NCBI GenBank assembly: GCA_900552925.1
Contig: USBH01000116.1
Location: forward strand, 1 to 5,649
DNA: 5,649 nt
Direction of reading: 5' to 3'
Source of the DNA: an uncultured Oscillospiraceae bacterium
Lineage (GTDB): Bacteria > Bacillota > Clostridia > Oscillospirales > Acutalibacteraceae
A program made the position numbers and the translations under genes. Every line of letters begins with the position of its first letter. Position 1 is the stretch's first letter. Below are positions 1-5,586 of this stretch, piece by piece. Under the pieces are notes generated by a model. That model saw only the letters and a program-made list of their open reading frames with translations, was not told where the DNA came from and ran no database searches.

Positions 1-49
1 ACGAGATTAGCTGCAGTCTCGTGGGCTCGGAGATGTGTATAAGAGACAG
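1..49 (+). other. Untrimmed Nextera i7 sequencing adapter (artifact)
   Basis: This is library-construction sequence, not genome. In order it reads: the end of the P7 oligo (ACGAGAT, 1-7), an 8-base index (TAGCTGCA, 8-15), the Nextera read-2 stem (GTCTCGTGGGCTCGG, 16-30) and the 19-bp Tn5 mosaic end (AGATGTGTATAAGAGACAG, 31-49). From memory the index, read as TGCAGCTA, is Nextera XT N728. Genomic sequence starts at base 50. Open frames that start here, with peptides beginning MGSEMCIRDR or MYKRQ, take their N-termini from the adapter. Confidence 0.98.
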
Positions 50-805
50 GTCGAGCGTGCCGAACGACCGTTCCGTGCACCGCATCATAATTCCTCGGCC
101 AACGCAATGGCTGGCGGTTCGGGTGCCGCAGGGCGGCTGCCCGTCCCCGGCGAGATCACGCTCGCGCACCGCGGTGTGCTGTTTCTGGATGAATTTCCGG
201 AATTCCGCCGCGATGTGCTCGAAACCCTGCGCCAGCCGCTTGAGGACGGCAGAGTTACCATCTCGCGTGTCGCCGGTCAGGTGACGTATCCGGCACGGTT
301 TCAGCTCATTGCCGCGATGAATCCCTGCAAATGCGGCTGGTATGGAAGCGGCCGCTGCACTTGCTCGCCCGCTTCCGTGCAGCAGTACCTGCGGCGGCTG
401 TCCGGCCCTCTGCTCGACCGCATCGACCTGCACATCGAGGTGCCGCCCGTCAGCTTCGACAATCTGACCAGCGCGCAGAAGGAGGAAAGCTCCGCCGCCG
501 TCAAGGCGCGCGTCGACGCGGCGCGGGCCATCCAGCTGGAGCGCTTCCGGAACACCGCGGTCGCCTGCAACGCGCAGATCCCGCCCGAGCTTCTGCGGGA
601 GGTCTGCTGCATGACGCCCGACGCCGAGACGCTGCTCAAAAACGCCTTTGAAAAATTCGGGCTTTCCGCGCGCGCCTACGACCGCGTGCTCAAGGTCGCG
701 CGCACGATCGCCGACCTCGACAACGCACCGCGCATCGAGGCCCGGCACGCCGCCGAAGCCGTGCGCTACCGCACGCTCGACCGGAAATACTGGTCGAGGG
801 CATAG
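50..805 (+). CDS. comM: ComM/YifB family AAA+ ATPase (Mg-chelatase-like), C-terminal fragment
   Basis: This is the C-terminal half of a ComM/YifB protein. In naturally transformable bacteria ComM is a hexameric helicase that drives branch migration of incoming single-stranded DNA during recombination; the family also occurs in species not known to be transformable. Counting codons from base 50, the fragment has the family segment PFRAPHH (about 7-13), the PGE motif (33-35), Walker B VLFLDE (43-48), sensor-1 Asn in AAMNPC (91), four cysteines in CKCGWYGSGRCTC (93, 95, 103, 105), an arginine-finger LLDRID (121-126) and a C-terminal Mg-chelatase helical domain ending in the YR.LD region. It is 251 codons, against about 500 for the family. 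Walker A and the N-terminal domain are missing because the contig starts inside the gene. The frame happens to stay open through the adapter, but an ATG at 35 is adapter-derived and not a start. No frameshift is seen, and the frame ends in TAG at 803-805. It converges on the lysozyme gene across a shared terminator. Confidence 0.95.
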   Translation, partial: VERAERPFRAPHHNSSANAMAGGSGAAGRLPVPGEITLAHRGVLFLDEFPEFRRDVLETLRQPLEDGRVTISRVAGQVTYPARFQLIAAMNPCKCGWYGSGRCTCSPASVQQYLRRLSGPLLDRIDLHIEVPPVSFDNLTSAQKEESSAAVKARVDAARAIQLERFRNTAVACNAQIPPELLREVCCMTPDAETLLKNAFEKFGLSARAYDRVLKVARTIADLDNAPRIEARHAAEAVRYRTLDRKYWSRA

Positions 806-829
806 AAAAATCTTCCACACCGGACGCAA

Positions 830-861
830 AACGAGCCTGCCGAAAACCCGGCAGGCTCGTT
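830..861. terminator. Bidirectional hairpin terminator between convergent genes
   Basis: A perfect 13-bp stem (AACGAGCCTGCCG, 830-842, with CGGCAGGCTCGTT, 849-861) closes a 6-base loop. It lies 24 bp after the comM stop and 22 bp after the lysozyme-gene stop on the other strand. On the minus strand the stem runs into four Ts (CTCGTTTTGCG). On the plus strand the T-rich tail is weak (GTTGCTATTTATG). It probably serves both genes and works better for the minus strand. Confidence 0.85.
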
Positions 862-883
862 GCTATTTATGCTGTTTTAAAAA

Positions 884-3800
884 TCAGAGGCAGGTCGGCA
901 CATCGTAGCCGTAGGTGTTGACCTTGTAGTTCGCGCTGCTCGGCGATGCCTCGCTGTAGTTCGCGTAGGAGAAGACCTTGGCCTCAGCCAGACGTCTGTA
1001 GTACAGGCCGATGTAGCAGCGGCCGCCCGCAACGTGCCAATCCAGCAGGTTGCTGCCGAACGTGTACGCATCCACGTAGTTCAGGTCGCGCGTGAGGCCG
1101 GACGTGTTGTTGAACGCGACGTCGCCCGCACGCACCCAGCCGGTCTTGCCGCTCGCCGTAACCTGGTACCACGCGTGCTTCGTGCTGTCGTCGCGCCAGT
1201 ACCCGATGATGCTGACGCTGTTGCCCTCACTGAGCGAGCCGACTCTGGAAGAAGAATCCGAATGGTCGCTGTAGATCGTCAGCGTCGTCGACGTGACCTT
1301 GCCGCCGTACGGGTTGGAAGACGAGAGGTTCGACGGCGGTACGACCGTATTCAGGATGACGGTGCGCACATAGCAGCTGCCGTATCCGCGCCAGTAGGAG
1401 GAGCCGACGTTGTAGCCGAAGCTCACGAGCGCGTCGAACTGGCACTGGCTCATCTGCAGGCCGTTCTGCGAAATGAAGTAGTTGACATCCGAGGTATACC
1501 CGCCCGAATTCACCGTTTCCGCCAGCATGGCTTTCGCCTCCGTGCGGGTCAGGTTGTTGTAGAACGAGGTGTTCTTCGCAACCACGTAGCCGTAGCCGAC
1601 AGTCGGCAGGTTGCCGGCCAGCGTATCCGGGCTGACGCCGGGCACGTAGCCCTCATAGGAGGCGATGTTCTCCAGCATCTCGTCGCTGATGCGTCTCGCC
1701 TCGTTCGAGGTGCTCGTCTTGTCCGTCGTCGAAACGACGAGGATCGTGAATTCCTTATAGGTGGAGGAATAGCCGCTGCCCGAATTTGAGTACGTGCGGA
1801 CCGTATAGGTACCCGGCGTATTGATGGTCGCCGAAGCCGAGAAGATGCGGACGCTGTTGTCCCCCTGCGACTCGGACGTATACGAGGAGGTCTCGTACGT
1901 GCCGACGCCCTGAATCTCGAACTTCACGCTCGACTTCTGCGTGTCGGTGACCGCCTTGAGGTCGAAGCTCGAGCCGGCGGAAATGATGTTCGGCGTCGTG
2001 TAGGCGAAGCGGACCGCTTCCGGCGCCGTAACCGTCACGGTGCAGGAGGCCAGCTCCTTGCCGTTCGCACCCTTGCCGACGATCTTCGCCGTGCCGGGCG
2101 CAACGCCGTAAACGAACAGCTGGTTGTCCACGCCCGCTTCAACGCGCGCGACGGACGTATCCGAGCTCGTCCAGATCACCGAGCTGCCGGAGCCCTCGAT
2201 GTAAAGCGTCTTGTACTGGGCGATCGTCGCCGACGTCGCCGAAACCGAGCCGTTCGAGCCCGACGGCGTATACGCGGTCACATAATCGGCGGAAACATAG
2301 CCGACCCTGCCGCTCGTCGTGCGCACGTGGACCCAGCCCTGCGTGTCGCGGTCGATCACTTCGACGATCGTGCCGGAGTTCAGGACGGTGAGAACGTCGG
2401 TCGAGGTGCTCGGCCCCTTGCGCAGGTTGACGCCTGTCGTCGTGCGCAGGTATTCGCCGGTGCCCTCCAGGTCGCTGCCGCCGTCGTCCTCGTCCTCCTT
2501 ATCGCCGGAATCGTCGGGCTTGACCGAATCGATATCGCCGGAGACGATCTTCAGGTACTGGGCGGAGAAGTAGCCTTCGGTGCCATCCGACAGCCTGACC
2601 TTGTACCACTCGCTGTTCGTCGCTTCGGTCACGGTGACCGTCACGTTTTCATCCACGACCATGATCACGCCGTACGTCGTGCCCGGTCCCCTGCGCAGGT
2701 TGATGTCCGTCGTCGTCCGCGCGGTGACCGCGCCGCTCGTATCCGGCGTATCGTCCTCATCCGGCTTGACCGAATCGATGTCGCCGGAGATGACGTTGAG
2801 GTATTCCGTAAAGATGTAGCCTTCGGTGCCGTCCGACAGCTTGACCTTGTACCACTGCGCGTTCGTCGCCTCGGTCACGGTGACCGTGGTGCCGGTGGCA
2901 ACGACGCGGATGACGCCGAAGCTGGTGCCCGCGCCGCGGCGCAGGTTGACGCCCGCCGTCGTTTTGGCCTGAACGCCGCCCGAGGTCGAGCCGCCGGAGC
3001 TGCTTTGAAGCTCAATATAAATCGAATAGATATAACCGGTCATGCCGTTTGAGAGCTTGACCGCGTACCACTCCGGGTTGCTTGTATCCGTGACCGTGAT
3101 CGAGGTGCCCGAAGCGATGACCGTCTTCGAAGTGTAGTTCGTGCCCGGGCCGCTGCGCACGTTGACATACTCGGTCGTCTTCGCCGGCGTGGATTCCGTT
3201 CCGGACGAGCCGCCCGAGCTGCTCTCGCTTTCAATCCGGATATAGATCGAATAGATGTAGCCGGTCATGCCGTTCGACAGCTTGACCGCGTACCATTCCG
3301 CGTTGCTGCGGTCCGTGACCGTGATCGAGGTGCCCGAGGCGATAACCGTCTTCGAGGTGTAGTTCGTACCCGGGCCGCTGCGCACGTTGACGTACTCGGT
3401 CACCTTCGCCGCCGTGGATTCCGTGGACGGCACGGAATCGGAGCCGGAGGACGAGGAGCCGCCGCTCATGCTTATGTATTCGGAGAACATGTAGCCGGTC
3501 GTGCCGTTCGAAAGCCTGACCGCATACCATTCGCTGTTGCTTGTATCCGTGACCGTGATCGCCGTGCCGGAAGCGATGACGCCCTTCGAGCTGTAGTTCG
3601 TGCCCGGGCCGCTGCGCAGATGCACGTATTCCGTCGTCTTCGCCGCGCTGCCGGAATCCGAACCGCCGATCGCGATGTACTGGGAGAAGATATAGCCGGT
3701 CGTTCCGCCGGACGTCCTGACCGCGTACCACTCGCTGTTGCTCGTATCCGTAACCGTCAGCACAGTGCCCTCCGCCAGCACGCCCTGCGAATCATAGTTC

Positions 3801-3952
3801 GTGCCGGGGCCGCTGCGCAGATGCACATACTCCGTCGTCCTCGCCTCGGTCTCCTCCGCATGCACCGCAAACGGGCAGACGGACAAAACCAGAACGAGCG
3901 CGAGCAGAAGCGCCGCCACTCGTTTTCCGTTTTTCCGCACGGAAACAGTCAT
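884..3952 (-). CDS. Secreted multi-SH3b, Big2-containing GH24-type lysozyme (peptidoglycan hydrolase)
   Basis: A complete 1022-residue exported protein, probably a muramidase acting on the cell's own wall or on neighbours' walls. Domains in order: Sec signal peptide (1-32); seven SH3b repeats (37-95, 104-162, 182-240, 257-315, 329-387, 411-469, 502-561), the usual peptidoglycan-binding modules; a Big2-like Ig domain (about 568-643, with WTSSDTSVARV and GVAPGTAKI); a second beta-rich Ig-like segment (about 644-741); and a GH24/phage-lysozyme-type domain (about 756-998) split by an eighth SH3b (886-947). Candidate catalytic residues are E767, D776 and T784 (YEGY...PDTLAGNLPTVGYG). QFDALVSFGYNVG and the terminal GLYYRRLAEAKVF also fit GH24. 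No transmembrane helix follows the signal peptide and no LPXTG motif is present, so retention is probably through the SH3b domains. The ATG at 3952 is fixed by an in-frame TGA three codons upstream and by a good Shine-Dalgarno. The gene has its own promoter and is monocistronic as far as visible. The exact substrate and bond cleaved are inferred. Confidence 0.95.
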   Translation of the reverse strand: MTVSVRKNGKRVAALLLALVLVLSVCPFAVHAEETEARTTEYVHLRSGPGTNYDSQGVLAEGTVLTVTDTSNSEWYAVRTSGGTTGYIFSQYIAIGGSDSGSAAKTTEYVHLRSGPGTNYSSKGVIASGTAITVTDTSNSEWYAVRLSNGTTGYMFSEYISMSGGSSSSGSDSVPSTESTAAKVTEYVNVRSGPGTNYTSKTVIASGTSITVTDRSNAEWYAVKLSNGMTGYIYSIYIRIESESSSGGSSGTESTPAKTTEYVNVRSGPGTNYTSKTVIASGTSITVTDTSNPEWYAVKLSNGMTGYIYSIYIELQSSSGGSTSGGVQAKTTAGVNLRRGAGTSFGVIRVVATGTTVTVTEATNAQWYKVKLSDGTEGYIFTEYLNVISGDIDSVKPDEDDTPDTSGAVTARTTTDINLRRGPGTTYGVIMVVDENVTVTVTEATNSEWYKVRLSDGTEGYFSAQYLKIVSGDIDSVKPDDSGDKEDEDDGGSDLEGTGEYLRTTTGVNLRKGPSTSTDVLTVLNSGTIVEVIDRDTQGWVHVRTTSGRVGYVSADYVTAYTPSGSNGSVSATSATIAQYKTLYIEGSGSSVIWTSSDTSVARVEAGVDNQLFVYGVAPGTAKIVGKGANGKELASCTVTVTAPEAVRFAYTTPNIISAGSSFDLKAVTDTQKSSVKFEIQGVGTYETSSYTSESQGDNSVRIFSASATINTPGTYTVRTYSNSGSGYSSTYKEFTILVVSTTDKTSTSNEARRISDEMLENIASYEGYVPGVSPDTLAGNLPTVGYGYVVAKNTSFYNNLTRTEAKAMLAETVNSGGYTSDVNYFISQNGLQMSQCQFDALVSFGYNVGSSYWRGYGSCYVRTVILNTVVPPSNLSSSNPYGGKVTSTTLTIYSDHSDSSSRVGSLSEGNSVSIIGYWRDDSTKHAWYQVTASGKTGWVRAGDVAFNNTSGLTRDLNYVDAYTFGSNLLDWHVAGGRCYIGLYYRRLAEAKVFSYANYSEASPSSANYKVNTYGYDVPTCL
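959..1687 (-). other. GH24-type lysozyme domain split by a nested SH3b
   Basis: The N-terminal part (residues about 756-870) holds the candidate catalytic residues and the QFDALVSFGYNVG helix. The C-terminal part (about 955-998) holds LLDWHVAGG and GLYYRRLAEAKVF, which resemble the end of the GH24 fold (W..AGG....GL..RR..E..LF). Between them, 1112-1297 encodes an SH3b-like unit (residues 886-947: VTSTTLTIYSD...RVGSLSEGNSVSII...WYQVTASGKTGWV). The SH3b therefore sits in a loop of the lysozyme fold, not at an end. The domain match is by eye. Confidence 0.75.
2270..3844 (-). repeat. Array of seven SH3b-domain coding repeats
   Basis: Seven units of about 59-60 codons lie at 3668-3844, 3467-3643, 3233-3409, 3008-3184, 2792-2968, 2546-2722 and 2270-2449. 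Units 1-4 share TEYV.(L/V)RSGPGTNY and EWYAV(K/R).S.G and are joined by Ser/Gly-rich linkers. Units 5-6 share NLRRG.GT..GVI and WYKV(K/R)LSDGTEGY and have acidic linkers. Unit 7 is divergent (NLRKGPSTSTDV, GWVHVRTTSGRVGY). Units 3 and 4 are nearly identical as protein, with three differences over the first 57 residues, yet differ at about 18 of some 165 bases, mostly silent. Confidence 0.93.
3857..3952 (-). other. Sec signal peptide of the lysozyme
   Basis: Residues 1-32 have a basic n-region (VRKNGKR), a long hydrophobic core (VAALLLALVLVLSV) and a signal peptidase I site of AXA type (VHA before EE, cleavage after A32). The mature protein starts with an acidic EETEA and goes directly into the first SH3b. 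C26 is preceded by LSV, a poor lipobox, so a lipoprotein is unlikely. Confidence 0.9.
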
Positions 3953-3956
3953 GTTA

Positions 3957-3970
3957 GATCACCAGTCCTT
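3957..3970 (-). promoter_or_regulatory. Ribosome binding site of the lysozyme gene
   Basis: On the minus strand the sequence is AAGGACTGGTGATC followed by TAAC and the ATG at 3952. It matches the extended anti-Shine-Dalgarno complement AAGGAGGTGATC apart from a two-base CT insertion. The AAGGA block alone is 13 bases from the ATG, a long spacing, but GGTGATC extends pairing to within 4 bases of the start. An in-frame TGA at 3959-3961 excludes any earlier start in this frame. Confidence 0.8.
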
Positions 3971-4060
3971 ACTCTCATAATCGCGGTACACAGCACGACC
4001 GCGCCGAATCGAAATCTGTCTTTTCGCTGTGGGACAGACAAATATTTCAAGACATTTACA

Positions 4061-4089
4061 ATTATAACGTAAAGGTTACAAAATTGCAA
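4061..4089 (-). promoter_or_regulatory. Sigma-70/SigA-type promoter of the lysozyme gene
   Basis: Read on the minus strand, -35 TTGCAA (4084-4089), a 17-bp spacer and a consensus -10 TATAAT (4061-4066). Transcription would start near 4054, giving a leader of about 100 nt. Two short inverted repeats occur in that leader (arms 4015-4020/4033-4038 and 3982-3987/3998-4003), too small for a recognised riboswitch. The surrounding AT-richness contrasts with the GC-rich genes. The assignment rests on consensus match and position only. Confidence 0.8.
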
Positions 4090-4094
4090 CCTTT
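4071..4094. promoter_or_regulatory. Imperfect dyad over the -35 and spacer: candidate operator
   Basis: AAAGGTTACAAA and ATTGCAACCTTT form a 24-bp dyad with 10 of 12 positions paired, including seven consecutive outer pairs (AAAGGTT/AACCTTT). It covers the -35 hexamer and most of the spacer of the lysozyme promoter, where a bound dimeric regulator would block RNA polymerase. No regulator gene is in view, so the cognate factor is unknown. Chance symmetry is possible. Confidence 0.4.
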
Positions 4095-4106
4095 TTCGCA
4101 AAGAAA

Positions 4107-4171
4107 ATCCTGTAAGCTACCCGGATTGCAGGATAAACCGGCAAATTCGGCCGCGCGGCGCCGATTTGCCG
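4107..4171. repeat. Two tandem inverted repeats in the ackA-lysozyme intergenic region
   Basis: The first hairpin pairs ATCCTG (4107-4112) with CAGGAT (4129-4134), extended inward by a G-U pair and two A-T pairs. On the minus strand it is followed by TTTCTTT, giving it a weak terminator look. The second pairs CGGCAAAT-T-CGG (4139-4150, one bulged T) with CCGATTTGCCG (4161-4171) around a GC-rich loop and has no T-run after it. Both lie between the ackA terminator and the lysozyme promoter. The 330-bp gap 3953-4282 holds no gene that I can support. Confidence 0.45.
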
Positions 4172-4228
4172 CACCAAGCAACACGCGGATTTCTTCGAAA
4201 TTTCGCTTTCCGGCGCGATTCGGCCGGC

Positions 4229-4263
4229 AAAAAAGCCGCCGGGCTTTCCAAAACCCGGCGGCT
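4229..4263 (-). terminator. Rho-independent terminator of ackA
   Basis: On the minus strand, 20 bases after the ackA stop, AGCCGCCGGG (4254-4263) pairs with CCCGGCGGCT (4234-4243) around a 10-base loop. The 10-bp GC-rich stem is followed immediately by a run of six Ts (4229-4234, the first shared with the stem). It should separate ackA transcription from the downstream lysozyme gene. Confidence 0.92.
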
Positions 4264-4282
4264 CCGCTTTCTATATGTAAGC

Positions 4283-5488
4283 TTACATGTTTTCGACGAT
4301 GGCTTTCGTATCGCGTGCGATGACGAGCTCTTCGTTCGTCGGGATGACATACACGGCAACCTTGCTGTCGTCGGCGGAGATCTTCTTCTCCACGCCGCGG
4401 GTGCCGGCGTTTGCCGCCTTGTCGAACTTCAGGCCGAGGTACTCCATATCCGTGCAGATGCGCTCGCGCAGCGTATCCTGATTCTCGCCGAGGCCGGCTG
4501 TGAACACGATCGCATCAACGCCGTTCAGCGCAGCCGCATAGCCGCCGATGAACTTCTTGATCTGGTAGACGAGCATCTCATGGGCGAGGTGTGCGCGCGG
4601 ATCACCAGCATCTTCCGCCTTGCAGATGTCGCGGTCGTCACTGGAAATACCGGAGATACCGAGCAGACCCGACTTCTTGTTGAACAGGTCGGAAAGCTGC
4701 GCCGGCGTGAGGTTTTCCTTCTCCGCGATGAACGTGACGACGGACGGGTCGAGCGTACCGGTACGGGTGCCCATCATGAAGCCGTCGAGCGGCGTGAGGC
4801 CCATGCTGGTGTCGATGACCTTGCCATCCTGGATCGCCGTGATCGAGGAGCCGTTGCCGATGTGGCAGGTGATGACCTTCATGTCCTTGAGGTCGCGGCC
4901 CATGATCTCCGCAAGGCGATGGCTGACATAGCGGTGCGACGTGCCGTGGAAGCCGTAGCGGCGGATCTTGTACTTCTCATAATACTCGTAGGGGACGGCA
5001 AACATATACGCCTTCGGCGGCATGGTGGAGTGGAACGCCGTATCGAACACGACGACCTCCGGCACAGCCTTGCCGAAAACGCTCATGCAGGCGCGGATGC
5101 CCTGCACGTGCGCGCTGTTGTGCAGCGGCGCGAGCGGGATCAGGCTCTCAATGCCCTCGATGACCTTGTCGTCGACCAGCACCGATTCGCTGAACAGCGA
5201 GCCGCCCTGGACGATGCGGTGGCCGATTGCGGAAACCTCGCTGAGGTCCTTGATGACGCCGACCTCGCTGTCGAGCAGCGCATTCTTGACCTGCTCAAAC
5301 GCTTCGGTGTGGTTCTTCATGCAGATCTCGATCTTCTTCTCGCGGCCGTCCGCGGTCTTGTGGCCGAAAATGCCCATCTCAAGGCCGATCTTCTCGCAGT
5401 TGCCCTTGGCGAGCATCTGCTCGTTGTCCATGTCGATCAGCTGATACTTGAGCGAGGAGCTGCCGGCGTTGATAACCAGAATTTTCAT
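4283..5488 (-). CDS. ackA: Acetate kinase
   Basis: Cytosolic acetate kinase, which interconverts acetyl phosphate + ADP and acetate + ATP. In fermenters it makes ATP from the acetyl phosphate produced by phosphotransacetylase. The protein is complete at 401 residues, the family's usual length. Signature 1 is at 5-14 (VINAGSSSLK, with N7, S10, S12). Signature 2 starts at GHRIVQGG (89-96, with R91). Residues matching known catalytic or ligand positions of the Methanosarcina thermophila enzyme include H123, D149 (FDTAFH), H181 (GFHGTSH), N212 (HIGNGSS), R242 (GTRTGTLDP) and E386 (PTNEE). GLGEN (333-337) belongs to the C-terminal ASKHA phosphate-binding region. An oddity is Q94 where many homologues have His (VHGG). 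The ATG at 5488 has a Shine-Dalgarno at proper spacing and the MKILVINAGSSS start is typical. No pta is adjacent within the 113 bp of upstream genomic sequence; the contig then ends, so an upstream pta cannot be excluded. Confidence 0.98.
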   Translation of the reverse strand: MKILVINAGSSSLKYQLIDMDNEQMLAKGNCEKIGLEMGIFGHKTADGREKKIEICMKNHTEAFEQVKNALLDSEVGVIKDLSEVSAIGHRIVQGGSLFSESVLVDDKVIEGIESLIPLAPLHNSAHVQGIRACMSVFGKAVPEVVVFDTAFHSTMPPKAYMFAVPYEYYEKYKIRRYGFHGTSHRYVSHRLAEIMGRDLKDMKVITCHIGNGSSITAIQDGKVIDTSMGLTPLDGFMMGTRTGTLDPSVVTFIAEKENLTPAQLSDLFNKKSGLLGISGISSDDRDICKAEDAGDPRAHLAHEMLVYQIKKFIGGYAAALNGVDAIVFTAGLGENQDTLRERICTDMEYLGLKFDKAANAGTRGVEKKISADDSKVAVYVIPTNEELVIARDTKAIVENM

Positions 5489-5493
5489 TATGT

Positions 5494-5502
5494 CTTCCCC
5501 CT
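5494..5502 (-). promoter_or_regulatory. Ribosome binding site of ackA
   Basis: The minus strand reads AGGGGGAAGACATAATG. The purine-rich AGGGGGAAG ends 5 bases before the ATG and supports the start at 5488. Confidence 0.75.
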
Positions 5503-5530
5503 GTGGTCTTGATGCAGATTTGCAGAACGC

Positions 5531-5564
5531 AAAAATAAGCGCGGGTGTCCTGCAAAACGCGCTT
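5531..5564 (-). terminator. Terminator-like hairpin in the ackA leader (attenuator or upstream-gene terminator)
   Basis: On the minus strand AAGCGCG (5558-5564) pairs perfectly with CGCGCTT (5537-5543) across a 14-base loop, followed by ATTTTT (5531-5536). The stem is short (7 bp) and the loop large, so efficiency is uncertain. It lies between the candidate ackA -10 and the ackA start. It is therefore either the end of an upstream transcript or a leader attenuator. I see no clear competing anti-terminator. Confidence 0.45.
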
Positions 5565-5586
5565 GTAAGATAAATTGCAATGCTGT

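Noticed and set aside
21..284. Plus-strand frame starting MGSEMCIRDR
   Set aside because: The start and first ten residues come from the Nextera adapter, and the rest is a shifted frame of comM.
1034..1789. Plus-strand open frame of 251 codons opposite the lysozyme gene
   Set aside because: It is antisense to well-supported coding sequence, is rich in Arg, Val and Ala as expected of a GC-rich shadow frame, and has no domain.
2327..3052. Plus-strand open frame of 241 codons opposite the SH3b repeats
   Set aside because: Its internal repeats (for example FGAIRQPDLVPLAVRR and FGAVRQLDLVPLRVRR) simply mirror the SH3b repeats on the other strand.
2270..3844. CRISPR-like regularly spaced repeats
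   Set aside because: Units are about 200 bp apart, coding, diverged at silent sites and clearly SH3b domains.
3866..3886. Lipobox-like LSVC in the lysozyme signal peptide
   Set aside because: Val before the Cys does not fit the usual Gly/Ala/Ser position, and a normal VHA signal peptidase I site follows six residues later.
4275..4288. Perfect 14-bp palindrome ATGTAAGCTTACAT across the ackA stop codon
   Set aside because: Palindromes this short can arise by chance, it partly codes for the last residue and stop, and the true terminator lies just downstream.
4166..5512. A 448-codon plus-strand open frame lying opposite ackA
   Set aside because: It is antisense to a complete, motif-verified acetate kinase. 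Its composition (Val, Arg, Ala, Asp, His, Leu) is what the reverse complement of GC-rich codons gives, and it shows no recognisable domain.
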